DNA from: Yponomeuta sedellus
Taxonomy: Eukaryota; Arthropoda; Insecta; Lepidoptera; Yponomeutidae
DNA length: 64,000 nt
Assembly: GCA_934045075.1 (NCBI GenBank)
Contig: OW203724.1
Coordinates: forward strand, 186,001-250,000
Reading direction: 5' to 3'
The translations under genes and the position numbers were made by a program. The notes below the pieces were generated by a model. That model did no database searches. It saw only the letters and a program-made list of their open reading frames with translations, and was not told the DNA's origin. This document shows positions 1 through 10,582 of the stretch, piece by piece (positions within the stretch are counted from its first letter, which is position 1; every line of letters starts with the position of its first letter).

Positions 1-613
1 ATCAACAGCGTTATAGACAGGACGATAATTAGAAGTGGATCGTTACTCATAGAATAATAACGTTACAAGGCATGGTTAATTAATAACAATAATTATTACT
101 TGTACTACTGACTGAAGGGCGTACCTAGATCGATATCAAGGTCTGTTTACGTGATGGCTTGAATGTGCAATTATGCAACTAATAAGTCGAGGGTGCCCTG
201 TGTGATACGTCACCAACATGAGACCAATTTAGGGATATAAATATATCTCCAAATAGGCACCTAAATAGGGGTAGGGCTGCCAGTTCTCTACCAGTCTGGA
301 AAGTCTTGTACAGTCAGCAAAAAAAGTCTACTAAATTACTTACAAAATCTTAGTGAAATATGCGCTGAGCAGGGCTGAGCTTGATGCTCCTTGAGTCAGT
401 AGAAGGCCCTCGCTGAAAAGCAGCTGTTGCGGGTGCAAGCCCTCAGGTATACTGAACATGAAACTATTTTTCATACAGCGTACTATTTGACTTGCCACAT
501 TCATTCATTCATTCATTCATTCACTTATTCATGAAAATTATGTATGAAACAAAACATATCGAATTCTTCGAAAATAATATTGATATTGTGTTTGCTAACC
601 TAATTTCCGAACT
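1..613. other. non-coding stretch, no gene seen
   Basis: AT-rich sequence with no open frame that resembles a protein family. A short ATTC tetranucleotide run lies at about 502-523. Nothing else is recognisable. Confidence 0.6.
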
Positions 614-625
614 ATATTAAACTCA

Positions 626-741
626 TTTAAAAACCTATTTAGAGGCTAAAAATTTCACCCATGCCGGGATTCGAACCCGCAACCTCTGGCTATCCGTACC
701 AGCGCTCTACCAATTGAGCCAATGGGCGACTCACGGCCCGA
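626..741 (-). repeat. SINE-A copy 1 (tRNA-derived, with target duplication)
   Basis: On the minus strand this reads as a tRNA-like head: acceptor-like GCCCATT, D arm, anticodon-like arm CTGGT/GCCAG, and a T arm with GGTTCGAATCC. A short tail reading AGCCTCTAAATAGG follows. The copy is flanked by a 12-bp direct repeat ATATTAAACTCA at 614-625 and 742-753, which is the signature of retroposition. The same family recurs at about 10165, 17973, 22645, 22950, 30003, 50113 and 52570. Confidence 0.85.
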
Positions 742-829
742 ATATTAAACTCAATTAATAATTGATAGACATGTGTTCTGTTTGATTCTTTATAAAATGT
801 GAGTTTGGAGCTTTCCCATTTGAGAGCTG

Positions 830-1572
830 TGGTGTGGACTTTGCTGGTCCATTTTCTATTTTAAACCAAAAAGTACGAAGTACGAAAGTACATAACTATG
901 ACTATTTATGTTTATTTGTCCGCTTAGCAACGAAAGCTGTTCACATAGAGGTCAAAGTGGCCTTTCAACAAACTCTATGTTATTGTCTTCGCAGAAAAAT
1001 GTGGAAAACCTAAGTTAATTTGCTGTGATAATGGCACCAAATTTGAAGGGGCAAGAAACACATTACAAAAGATGCTCTGATCATGTCATCCATCTACCAA
1101 CGACTTCGCAACGGACGAAGGCATACTTCTTAAGTTTAATTTTGCTATTTCTCCGAATTTCGGAGGTATTTGGCTTTAAAGCAGCAAAATTCCATTTAAA
1201 ACGTATCGCGAATGGTACATTTAACGCTTGAAGAAATAGTGACTCTTTTTTTTAAAATAGGGGCAACTTTAAACTCGCGACCGCTGACACCTTTGTCTTC
1301 GGATCCATCCGATTGTTTGGTGCTGACTCCAGGCCATTTTCTAATAGGGCGACCGTTGGCTTCATTGTCTTGTCCGTCGATTGAGAAACTGCGGCTGAAA
1401 AGATTCCAGCTTATCGAGAAGCTGCGCGGGAACTTTTGGAACAGACAGACAAAGGAATATCTCTGTGAATTTCAACAGCAAGTTAAAAGGAAAACTCATA
1501 CACATTTTTTCGCAATCGGCGATCTAGTCATTCTTAAAGACGAAGCTTTCATTATAATGGAGGTAACATTAT
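830..1572 (+). pseudogene. BEL/Pao integrase fragment (degenerate)
   Basis: Translated pieces in shifting frames match the order of a BEL/Pao integrase: a first-Asp region near 830-960, then KLICCDNGTKFEGARN (second catalytic Asp) near 1010-1060, then LTLEEIVTLFFKIGATLNSRPLTPL and TPGHFLIGRPL between 1220 and 1380. These last motifs are hallmarks of the BEL integrase C-terminal part. Several frameshifts and a missing segment around the third catalytic residue show it is dead. There is no LTR next to it. It is an isolated fragment separate from the two larger BEL elements in the window. Confidence 0.75.
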
Positions 1573-1784
1573 AATGGAAGCTCGGTCGAAACCACAAGCT
1601 CTAGCCAGGATCTGGATAGCCAGGAGAAATTTGAATTTGAAGACAAAATTCAAATTCAAATGCAAAATCTTGCATTTTTACTGGGGCTTACATAGAATAC
1701 TGTACGACACAATCATCCCTATCCTAAGGTTGATAAGATCTTTAAGTTCATATCAGGTGGTTTTACATGTATCAATTTTATAAT

Positions 1785-1940
1785 ACAACTAAGGGGCGAG
1801 CCCCCTGCGCACCAATTCTTTTTTTTCAGAATATTCCTTGAAGTACGAGGATGGTTCTTACGGAGAGAAAAATAAAAAAAAAATATGAATTGACTGTTAG
1901 GCGGTACGAAGTTCGCTGGGTCAGCTAGTACGAGATAGAT
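1785..1940 (-). repeat. dispersed repeat (GACCCAGCGAACTTCGTACCGCC type)
   Basis: Read on the minus strand it begins CTAGCTGACCCAGCGAACTT and continues with CGTAAGAACCATCCTCG, as do two copies at 60733-61110. The superfamily could not be decided by eye: a non-autonomous retroelement or a Helitron-like end are both possible. Confidence 0.6.
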
Positions 1941-2167
1941 TCCTAAAAACATAGTCTTAACCTTGTTGATTAATTTTCTCCGAAATGTGCCGTTCCGGAT
2001 TATTAATCGCGTTGGTACTCTGTTTGCAATACTGCATGTTGGTATTTAATATAAACGAATTAGGTAAGTCATTATAGGTACCTTACGTTACATCTAAAAA
2101 TGTGTGGGACCCGGACTCTTTTAGCTCTTTTGGCCGTTTCTGAATACTACTAATGCCTTCTATTAAC

Positions 2168-2201
2168 CCTTCTGAAAATCATATATATGATTTTCAGAAG
2201 G
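2168..2201. repeat. perfect 34-bp palindrome
   Basis: Two 17-nt arms starting CCTTCTGAAAATCATAT are exact reverse complements with no loop. It lies about 280 bp upstream of receptor exon 1. Confidence 0.9.
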
Positions 2202-2479
2202 ACTTGTAAAGAAAACTTCTGACTTATGGGGATAGACTATTTTAAATTTTAGCTCGTTTAATCGATACTGCATCTCTTAAAACAGATAATTTGATAAGTC
2301 AACATTTTGTTGAGAATCCAACGTATTTTTGCGCGCCCTCTTAATCATTTCTTAGTTGCTATTGCAATACATTCAGTTCATTTTAATTATTAATCACATA
2401 CTAATTAATTAATAATTCAAACTGCCGCCACACTACGCTTGTTGTTGGCAGCCTGGCAGTACTAAAGTGGCACTCCAAG

Positions 2480-2936
2480 ATGGAGCATTTGCGCGCCCGG
2501 TGCCAGTTGGCGTATTTGTGTGGTATACCAAATTTTTGGAGGGACAGGCCAGACTACCCCGATTGGGTGATCAAAACTATTGACCGCTTTTACGTGCCGA
2601 GCAACATCATGATAGTGGTCTACGCAATATCAGAGTGTTTGTCATTTATAACACAAAAAAATCTAACCGAAAAGCAAGCCTTAGATCGTATTACGTTTAG
2701 TGTGACAAGCGGAGTCTTCTGCACTACCCTTCTGGCAACAATAAGCTTCTACCATGACGACATTAAGAAAATAATTTATAACCTTGCTTTCACTTTAAAA
2801 GAAGATTTTAACGACAAAACTGTTGAAAAGGAAATGATAAAACAGTTAAAAATGTATTCGTTTATTTTTACTGTTTACATATTGTTAGTAATGCTAACTT
2901 ACTTATCAGAGGCAGTTGTACGAACAATTTTAACAG
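2480..2936 (+). CDS. odorant receptor-like gene, exon 1
   Basis: The start ATG follows GCACTCCAAG and opens 152 codons plus one base. The protein begins MEHLRARCQLAYLCGIP and has three hydrophobic stretches (about residues 36-58, 72-94 and 128-150) separated by charged loops. This is the layout of the N-terminal half of an insect odorant receptor, a seven-helix ligand-gated channel subunit with a cytoplasmic N-terminus. The exon ends at ACAG before the donor GTTTAG. Reading on past the donor gives an AT-rich tail and a stop at 2993-2995 that looks like intron. The codon left open joins exactly to the exon at 18475. Intron 1 is about 15.5 kb and full of transposons. Sequence divergence among these receptors prevents naming a specific one. 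A gustatory receptor is a less likely alternative. Confidence 0.75.
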
Positions 2937-3159
2937 GTTTAGTATTCTTAAAATGTTTGATAGCACATCGTCCATTAGCGCACTTTTTCATCTAATTTTT
3001 TTTAAACACAGTTGTTTGATTAGTAAAATGTGTTTTTATAGTTATTTGACTATTTTCTTAATGATGTGTTAATAAAAAATAGAATTAAATTTTACTTACT
3101 ATCTTTATTCATCGAAAAGGTATACTAACAGCTACAATATATAATATAACAGAATACGT

Positions 3160-3236
3160 GATGGAGTGTGGCCTAACTTTCCTGCAATGCAGAAAGAGAC
3201 CACGTATACAAAGGGTTGATATCAGTTTAGAGCAGG
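3160..3236 (-). repeat. fragment of dispersed repeat R
   Basis: A short minus-strand piece containing CCTGCATTGCAGGAAAG and the GGCCACACTCCATC motif shared with longer copies at 16150, 31735 and 49095. It abuts the BEL fragment that follows. Confidence 0.5.
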
Positions 3237-3720
3237 AATTACCGTCTTTATTGACTTCACTCGTATGGCAACGTAGCTTTCCCAGCTGTTTTCGTTGCTC
3301 TTAAACCACCCTAATACGACTTTCGAGTCTGTCCAAGCGGTAATCTTCTTTTTGCGTCTATTCATGTGCTCTTTGTTTGGTTGATGAGTTTGGCGAGTCG
3401 TGGCTGTGATTGTTGTTTGCGTATAGGAGTTACTTTCGTCTTTGGTGCCACCATGTTCACCCTGTTTGTCCTATCTGAACTCCGCACCATGCTGTGCGGA
3501 GATGCGTACGCTTTTTTGGAGGCGTCGCAGAAGGCGTTTAGCACCGTCGCTTCATTTATTTCACTGATGAATCCTAGGTATCGCTTGATCTTAAACTGTT
3601 CTATTATTGTTAATTGAAGTCATTGTGGCATCCACGTTTTTTGGATGTGTTCGTACACAGCTTCATCCCAATCAAGGCTGTGTTTTCAAACTAGTTGGAA
3701 AATTACTTTTGATTACCGTG
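3237..3720 (-). pseudogene. BEL/Pao RT-RNase H fragment (degenerate)
   Basis: On the minus strand, frames read through a BEL/Pao RT connection and RNase H start: WDEAVYEHIQKTWMPQ, then FKIKRYLGFISE, then AFCDASKKAYA with the first RNase H Asp, then KTKVTPIRKQQSQPRL, which corresponds to the family KTRVAPLKxxxIPRLEL motif. Stops and frameshifts break it. It lacks the rest of pol and both LTRs at its ends. It may belong to the same dead element as the possible LTR at 3960-4035. Confidence 0.7.
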
Positions 3721-3959
3721 TTATCTGAGAGAATCAGCCTAACGGATCGAATAACGAAAACAATATCTCGCTCTTTCATTGTGTTCGTTGGTTGTTTTGC
3801 AGTACTGCTGAAAACGAGACTCATCGTTTTGGGCGATGTAACGACTAGCTCAATTTACGTTAAAACGTTCAATTTATAATCTTCGCAACTTAAAACTAGA
3901 TCATCTCGTGTTGGTTTTGCATCTTCGATGTTACTGCTTCCGAATTTGGCTTCATCCAT

Positions 3960-4235
3960 AAAAAGTTATTTAGCAGGGGGTGGAGAAGAAGCTCTCGCGT
4001 CGGGAATTAGTTGAGGGTGTACCCTCAACAGTCAACCATATAAATATTGTAATATAATAGTCGTAGTTAATTAGTTTATAATTTATATTTCAAATACAAT
4101 GTCGAAGATCCGCCGACATCCAAATTTTATTAGAGATCGTGGATGGAACATACCGGTAGCATGGGAACCAGTGCTTAAGTGCATGAGACCCCCTTGCTAG
4201 AAGTGTGACTGTATAGTAAAAAAATAAATTTAATT
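3960..4235 (-). mobile_element. possible BEL/Pao 3' end and LTR start
   Basis: Read on the minus strand, TGTTGAGGGTACACCCTCAA starts near 4032. This inverted TGTTGAGGGT/ACCCTCAA start is common at BEL/Pao LTRs. The 200 bp before it could be a decayed pol end plus 3' leader. No matching second LTR or target duplication was found, so the call is tentative. Confidence 0.35.
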
Positions 4236-4317
4236 TCAATTAATAATCAGTATTTTTAAGTTCATGTAAAGTAATTAGTTTATAAATTTAATTTTACTTA
4301 AATTACTAAAAATCAAT

Positions 4318-4478
4318 ATTGTTGACTTTATATAAAAAAAAAAATTGGTTTGCCTATTTTGGAACGTAACTTCATAATTAACTTTTGTAATTTTTGCCGA
4401 GGGTAGTAAACTAACCGTTAATGCTTTCTAAAAGACGCCCGTCACCTCAGTCATCCGGGACCACGGCACCTGAAAATT
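4318..4478 (+). repeat. partial copy of the CCGGGACCACG fold-back MITE
   Basis: The segment from GTTGACTTTATATAAAA to CATCCGGGACCACGGCACCTGAAAA is nearly the same as the centre and right arm of the complete MITE at 10153-10582. The left arm is missing here. Confidence 0.75.
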
Positions 4479-4559
4479 CCTAAATAAATAAATGAATAAA
4501 TCAGAAAACATGTTAAGAAATAGAAGGAATTGAAATGAAAAGGTTTTTATTCAAAGTAG

Positions 4560-4995
4560 CGCAGAAACTGCGGCCTAATGAACGTTACAATTCAAACTAG
4601 GTGTCTATTTTAAAATGTAGATCATTTTTGGATGGATTTTTAATGGACACAAAAACTCCAAACTTAGTCTTCTCCTAGTCCTTAATTAACAGAGTTTACA
4701 TAACTGTTATAAAACATAGAACTCATGCATTGTACTGGCTTTAATTCCAGACATCATTGTCATCTAAATAATCCTTTATGTTATAGTAGAACTTTTGGCA
4801 CAAAGTGTACTTCAGACATTTTTTAACCGCGATTCAGAGAAGTTTAATATATCTTCAGGGATTTTATTAAAGAAGCGTACACAATGCCCGATGAAGGACG
4901 TATTAACCATTGCCAGCCTAAATAGTGAGAACCAAAGGTTTATGTTTATTTCTAGTACCTATTTAGATTATGTGGGCTACCTAAAGTTTTAAAGT
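4560..4995 (-). pseudogene. LINE 3' end (Jockey-like C-terminus and UTR)
   Basis: On the minus strand it reads RFKNVVRSTLCQKVYYNIKDYLDDND and a stop near 4750, preceded by FFNKIPEDI. This is typical of the last residues of a Jockey-clade LINE ORF2. The 3' UTR runs down to about 4560. A second copy of the same 3' end lies at 51290-51985, so both derive from one family. The 5' part is missing, as usual for LINE insertions. Confidence 0.65.
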
Positions 4996-5082
4996 TACTG
5001 ATATTTTTCCTGACGTCAGAATGTTAGATTCTTTAAGAAAATCTCTTAACGAATGTCTACTGCCTAGCTTATAAATGAATCT

Positions 5083-5482
5083 GGAGCTCTATTTTTGAAT
5101 CACTCGTCTCGCGTCGAGCGCTCGATTTCTATTGATTTTCGTTCGACATACCTACGAAATTCCGTATTTTTGAATCACTCGACTGCAACGAATGGTCCTT
5201 ACCACTCGTCTCGTATGTCGATCGATAGATTAATTGTCAAAATTTGTTTTGTGCACAGATACCTACCTAGCGATAAATGTGAATTTGCTCCTGATAACTG
5301 TTGTAGATTGTAAATATTGCGATCTTCAGTGTAGAAAATGAATTTTGAAGAATATCTAATCCTTAATGGATAATTGTATTAAAAAATACGGAAAAACGAG
5401 ATCATGCGACTGAGAAGACGAGTGTGACTTACGTCGCCTTCGACGATACAAGTTCATACGAGTGATTCAAAAATAGATCTCC
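5083..5482. mobile_element. MITE with 25-bp terminal inverted repeats
   Basis: The left end GGAGCTCTATTTTTGAATCA at 5083 and the right end, whose reverse complement starts GGAGATCTATTTTTGAATCA at 5482, match at 24 of 25 positions. The 400-bp interior has no coding capacity and carries further internal copies of TTTTTGAATCACTCG near 5168. This fits a non-autonomous DNA transposon. The target duplication is not clear, so the superfamily is open. Confidence 0.7.
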
Positions 5483-5639
5483 GTATCGCTCTCTGCTGCA
5501 AGACGATGATGGTCTCAATGTCTGCTGCCCGTCCCCATCGATGCCATAGGACATAACACTATGGAAGTAACTGAAATAAAAAAGCCAAGCAGTTGCGACG
5601 TCAGTTAGTTCCCTAATTTTTTTAACTGCATAATATGCT

Positions 5640-6175
5640 GCTGAACTGATGGAGCGATGATGATGGGTTGAAAGTTTTAAAGAAGTAGTTGAGGAAAAGA
5701 AAAAAGCATGGTTCTTTTGGACTTCTTAGCTGTCAAGGCCATCAAAAGAATGCAAGGAATTAGAAGTGAGGATGAAGATGTGGTACGAGTAAGATTGAAA
5801 GAGATGTATAATGTGGCGAAAAGGAAGGTGAAGGATGTGGTGGCGAGAAAGATGGATGAAGAGAAAGAGAAGTATGATAAAAGATTATCCCGAAACTTCA
5901 AGGCCAATATGAAACTGTTTTGGAAAACGGTGAAAGCGGCCTGAGGTAGATCAGAGCAATCTAAGTTGAATGTTATTAGGGATGCTGAAAGAGGAACATA
6001 ATTTATGGAACGTTGTAAAGGATATTTTGCAAGTCTATTTGAATGTGAGCATCAGCCGATGGAAGGTTAACCCGACCATGAGGCAGAACCTAGTGTTGAT
6101 AGCGTTTTAAGTATGGAAGAGATTGTCAAGGTAATGAAAAGCATGAAACTAGGTAAGGCTGCGGGATATGATAGT
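5640..6175 (+). pseudogene. LINE ORF2 fragment (endonuclease-RT linker)
   Basis: The frame at 5708-5941 encodes a highly charged stretch ending NFKANMKLFWKTVKAA. It continues, after a stop, as the linker that precedes RT in many LINEs: RCKGYFASLF, then SMEEIVKVMKSMKLGKAAGYD. The last motif is the start of RT (the family KAxGxD motif). The fragment stops there, where another repeat begins. Confidence 0.6.
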
Positions 6176-6560
6176 GTCGCGGTCCTATCGCGAAACATCA
6201 AGAATGGAGCCTTCTGGAAAATCAAATAGTCGCCGCATACTGCGCTTTAGTAACGCTGGAAGCAAAAATGACTCGTATGTCCACTAGCATAAGGTTAAAA
6301 CTCTTTGACATGCAACTGTTCTAGAGTCGTTGCCGCGTACACCGAGCGTAGGTAAGTGCGAGAAGGTTCGAGAGCCTTTGCCGGCGGATATACTCGTAAA
6401 TAGCTGCCGCCGCGGCGCGCTGTCAGTTCCGTTTGGAAGAGCGAAGAGTGAACTTCGAGTGAACATACGTGCGATACGAGCGATAACCTACGACCTCAGC
6501 GACACTATTGGACTTCGATTGGACCTGCGATTGGAATCTGTGGAACATGTGGACTTCGTG
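6175..6560 (+). mobile_element. possible gypsy LTR segment
   Basis: The segment starts TGTCGCGGTCCTATCGCG and is followed, after a LINE insertion, by sequence leading to a primer-binding-like site at 7839. A stretch near 6493-6525 (CCTACGACCTCAGCG then ACTATTGGACTTC) recurs at 7895-7927 just inside the gypsy gag. The reading as one LTR split by a LINE is an inference. Confidence 0.3.
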
Positions 6561-7755
6561 TCATGAACTTTCTCGTTGTAGGTGAAGCAGGCAAGGTTAG
6601 ATCTTCTCCATTGGACGTACTGCTGGGCGTGCCTCAAGGTTCCTCTTTTTCTAACATACTCTTCTCCATCTTAATGAATGACCTACCGGAAGCCATAATG
6701 GAGGGTCATGTACTGATGTATGCTGATGACGTTGCAGCTGTAGTGTGTTACCAGTCTATCAATCAGCTTGAAAAGAAAATAAACAGAGTAGTTGCCAATG
6801 TATCTCACTGGTTCAAAACTAATGGTTTAATACTTAACCACAATAAAACCAAATATCTACACTTCAATCTGTCAGGTAGAGCTACAGACCCCAGCATATA
6901 AGCGTTGGAGACACAGTCCTGGAGCAGGTCCCGAGCTTTTTTTTTCTGGGTTTTTATATAGACAGAGCTCCGACGTGGTAAATTAATATAGACAACCTAT
7001 GCGGTAGACTCGGTAGCGCGTGCTTTGCTCTGAGCAGGCTGAGCTGGACCTTACCTCGTGAATCGGTGGGGGTCATGTTACTTTGCAACGGTACACTCAC
7101 TGCTGCAATATGGAGTTGAGTTCTGGGGATGCGCGGCAGACTGGATGCGGGCCTTCCGAATGCAGAAGCGAGCTGTGCGAGCGATAGCACGAGTTCCAAA
7201 GGACGAATCCGCCAAACCGTACTTCGAAACCGTGCCTGCAATGGTTATTTTGCAGGCAGCTGTGTACACCCGGGAGCATATGCTAGACTACACAAGACGT
7301 AGCGACCGCCATAGGTACAACACTCGTAACATGGACCAACTGTCATCTGTGTACCACAAACTTACCAAATCAGGTAAGTTAATTCACGTTGTGGGACCGA
7401 GAGTGTACAACCGTCTGCCAGTCGATATAGTTGATTCAAAATACTTTCAGTGCTTTAAAATTAAATTAAAAAAGTGGCTTGTCAAGCAAACAATTTATAA
7501 TTTTGATGGCTGGCTTAATTAGCTGTTCTAATTATTTAATATAATTATACTTACATAAAATATATATGTATAAGAACATGTGAGTGAGCGCTATACCAAC
7601 TAATAGTCATTTCACAATTTAAACAAGTGTGTTGATTGTCAATTGTACATGTTGCGTTATAATTATTGTGTTATTTCAAATTGTAGTATTGAATCCGAAT
7701 TATTGATAAAATGACGTGTAAATTGCAATTACGAATAAAGATGTCTATGTCTGAA
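6555..7755 (+). pseudogene. 5'-truncated Jockey-like LINE (RT to 3' end)
   Basis: The first frame (6563-6898) has GVPQGSSFSNILFSILMNDLP and the RT active site MYADDVA, followed by the thumb with LNHNKTKYLHF. After a frame break of about 160 bp, the frame at 7058-7522 continues as the ORF2 C-terminus (LLQYGVEFWG, KRAVRAIARV, NTRNMDQL, GPRVYNRLP) and stops. The 3' UTR runs to AATAAAGATGTC near 7750. The 5' end with the endonuclease is absent. It appears to be inserted in gypsy sequence. Confidence 0.75.
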
Positions 7756-7838
7756 GACCTGCAGACCAGACCCTGAGTGAATAAATCCTAAGAAGTTGTC
7801 ATTGGCGTTTTACCTCCAGATCTAGAACCCTAGCCCTT

Positions 7839-9420
7839 TTGGTGTCAGAATTGGGGTTTGGAGATGCCACTGACTCCGAGAGAGGATACTCCTAACCTAC
7901 GACCTCAGCGGTACTATTGGACTTCAATCCCCGGCCCCGCTCACCAGGCGACGCTCACCAACCAAGCCACGCCCCCTGGCCCCGCCCACCAGGCCACACC
8001 CGTCGAGGAAACACAGCGTACCTGCCCAGCGGCTCCGCCCACTGGCCACGCCCACCAGGCCACGCCCACCGCCTCCGTGCACCAAGCTCCGCCCACCGGT
8101 CTTGACCACCGGTTACACCAACCAACCAACCAACCAACCAACCAACCAACCAACCAACCAACAAGTCTAGTAGCCACGCCCACCTGGCCATGCCCACCGA
8201 AGAGATTAAACCTCCGTCACGTACAATGGAGGTTTTGGATAATTATGTCGTGCCTGATGGCAATGTTGAAGGGCATGCGAGAAGAACAGAGTAAGCACAT
8301 GCAGTGCCTGCAAGAACAACAGAGCAAGCAAATGCGGTGCCTGCACCAAGCACTGCATCTGCTTGCTCTAGCAAGCAGATGCAGTGCTTGCAAGAAGAAC
8401 AGAGCAAGCAGACGCGGTGTCTGCATGAAGAACAGAGAGGCCTGTGAGAAGAACAGAAGGAAGACCAACAAGTGATTCTCTCTGCCGTTACAAAGTTTAG
8501 ACATACGGTCGCTTAGCTACATGAAAATGTAGAGGTAGTGAACGAAATGGTTTCCGAATTAGAAGAGGACCTAAAAAAATGTGAAAACCGGCCTCACTGG
8601 ACAAGAGTAGGAAGTTCGGCGTTTAATACGTCGTTGCTAGAGTTGCATCGGGCGGAGTTGTCGGCATAAGCCAGGGGTCTAAAAGTGAAGGTGCCTCCGT
8701 ACGATGGTACTACGTCTTGGGTCGCCTACCGACAGCAGTTCCAGACTGTCGCTGCTTCAAACGGGTGAACGAACGATCAGAGCCTGACAGCCCTCACCGT
8801 CGCGCTCAGGGGTTCGGCTTTATCTGTCCTGGAGGCACTGCCCACCTCAGGCAGCGAGTTCAAAGACTTGCTGGAGGCACTTGAGGCATGGGGAACGACA
8901 CCTGAAATACGTTTTTCGTGCCCAGCTACGCCACCGGACTCAGCGCTTGGGTGAAGTACTTCAACAATGAGCGTTGGAAATTGAGAAGCTGGTTCGCAAG
9001 GCGTACCTTTCTGCTGATAGTAAGATGGTGGACACGAATATTTTGCAAGCCTTCGTTGACGGAATCAAGGATCTTGAAATTAGGGCTGCAGTAAAGCTTC
9101 GCCACCATTCCTCATTAAAAGAAGCTCTCGCACATGCCCTGGAAGTAGAAGCTATGCGTCATGATATCCGGCAAGGGTATAAATCACGGAGGAAGTTAAA
9201 GAGATCCAGACACCGCCCAAGAGGAACTCCAGGACCATGTGTTACAAGTGTGGGAAAAGAGGGCATCTGCAGTTCACGTGTCCTAAGAAGGAAAGGCAAC
9301 CAACCAAAACAGATGACAGACTGGATGTGCGTCTCAACAATGTGGAGCAGCGTTTCGAAGAGTTCGTAAAGAAGCATGACGCTGCGCCCTCCACCGTGAA
9401 TCAGGGAAACGAGTAAAAGT
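7839..9420 (+). pseudogene. Ty3/gypsy gag region with zinc knuckle (degenerate)
   Basis: A primer-binding-like start TGGTGTCAGAATTGGGG at 7839 precedes the region. The first part (7858-8475) codes a proline-, histidine- and threonine-rich low-complexity tract with CCAA repeats. From about 8590 frames resemble a gypsy capsid: PPYDGTTSWVAYRQQF, then ALRGSALSVLEALP, then AYLSADSKMVDTNILQAFVDGIKD. Near 9235-9280 a nucleocapsid zinc knuckle of CX2CX4HX4C form (CYKCGKRGHLQFTC) is seen in a shifted frame. Several stops and frameshifts show decay. The protease follows downstream in order, which supports one original element. Confidence 0.7.
8118..8161 (+). repeat. CCAA tetranucleotide repeat
   Basis: About eleven tandem CCAA units inside the proline-rich gag tract. 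They translate as a repeating Pro-Thr-Asn-Gln peptide. Confidence 0.9.
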
Positions 9421-9517
9421 CAGGACTGCGTGGCGAGTACTGGCTGGAGCGGAGAAAGCCCCAGTAACCAGAATACCACAAGCACGGAATGAGAACATTC
9501 TACTAATACGCGGTGCA

Positions 9518-9871
9518 GTGAACAAAATAGAGTGCAAAATCACCCTAGATACAGGAGCCTCTAGATCAATAGTGAGACCAAACCTAGTGAAAGCTGTAGG
9601 GAGACGCAAAGGCACCAGTTTATGCAGACTTCTCTCCGCTTCTGGCCAGCAGATACCCGTCCTGGGTGAAAGGTCGGTTACGATATGTGTTGGGGAGGCG
9701 TCATATATTCACGACGTAATCGTAGCCGAAATTATGGATAGTTGCATTCTGGGCCTAGACTTTATGAAGCACAACTGTCACATCGATGTCACTAACGGTG
9801 TCTTTAAATGTGGTGATGAGGAGAACTTCATACTTGGCGGTCCCGATGGAAATGTCACGTGCCTGAAGTAA
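9518..9871 (+). pseudogene. Ty3/gypsy retropepsin
   Basis: This 117-residue frame starts inside the protease: KIECKITLDTGASRSIV carries the aspartic protease active site DTGA at about residues 11-14. A flap region follows, then the second conserved motif CILGLDFMKHN at about residues 82-92 (ILG-x-DFL type). This is the normal order of a gypsy retropepsin, which cuts the Gag-Pol polyprotein in the particle. The frame is intact for the whole domain but is cut off from gag by a stop and from RT by other insertions, so it is listed as a relic. Confidence 0.8.
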
Positions 9872-10152
9872 ATCGTAATACCTGGACGAGCACAAACTGA
9901 AGTAAAGGTGAAGCTGCCTTGTCAAGTTGTGTGTTTACGGCTCAGGTTTCGATTTACTCTGGTAGCACCATAGAATTTTGTAGGCTGACATCTCTTCTTT
10001 AGGTCTGTTTTCATGAGAGGCCGCCTGTTATTGCTTGTTGCATTGTTTGGGTTGCCATAGGAAATCTAGTTACCCCATTTCAGTATAGTAACTTCAGGTA
10101 TTGATGAATATCATTTATTTAGTATTTTCTAAGGTTAACACGAGCAGTAGAC

Positions 10153-10582
10153 ATAATTAAAACTCAATTGGTAGAGCGCTGGTACGGATAGCCAGAGGTT
10201 GCGGGTTCGAATCCCGGCATGGGTGAAATTTTTAGCCTCTAAATAGGTTTTTAAATAATTAAAACTGTTTTTATAAGGATTTATGCTCTTTTATTACATT
10301 TTTACAATTTTCCAACGTTTCGGCACTTTTTCAGGTGCCGTGGTCCCGGATGACGGTTGACTTTATATAAAAAATAATTGGTTTGCCTATTTTGTAACGT
10401 AACTTCATAATTAACTTTTGTAATTTTTGCCGAGGGTAGTAAACTAACCGTTAATGCTTTCTAAAAGACGCCCGTCACCTCATTTATCCGGGACCACGTC
10501 ACCTGAAAAAGTGCCGAAACGTCGGAAAATTGTAAAAATGAAATAAACGAGCATAAATCCGTATAAAAACAGTTTTAATTAT
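10153..10582. mobile_element. fold-back MITE with about 110-bp inverted ends, split by a SINE
   Basis: The right end, read in reverse, starts ATAATTAAAACTGTTTTTAT. The left end has the same ATAATTAAAACT at 10153, then a SINE, then ATAATTAAAACTGTTTTTAT again from 10255. The arms continue through GCATAAATCC, AATTTTCC.ACGTTTCGGCAC and GGTGCCGTGGTCCCGGATGA with few mismatches. The centre holds no ORF. A partial copy lies at 4318-4478. It is a non-autonomous DNA element. Confidence 0.8.
10165..10254 (+). repeat. SINE-A copy 2 inside the MITE arm
   Basis: A 5'-truncated SINE-A starting CAATTGGTAGAGCGC and running through the T-arm-like GGTTCGAATCCCGG to the tail AGCCTCTAAATAGGTTTTTAA. The flanking 12-bp duplication ATAATTAAAACT (10153-10164 and 10255-10266) is the MITE's own terminal sequence, so the SINE landed in the MITE end. 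Confidence 0.85.

Noticed and set aside
660..735. True tRNA genes at the SINE-A heads (also 10165, 18000, 52810) and at 63880 and 58370
   Set aside because: The tRNA-like parts are repeated with shared tails and target duplications, the anticodon loop lacks the usual T at position 33 in SINE-A, and the same flanks recur. They are SINE heads.
7924..8197. Gly/Trp-rich minus-strand frames opposite the gypsy gag
   Set aside because: They mirror the Pro/His-rich repeat tract on the plus strand and have no independent support.
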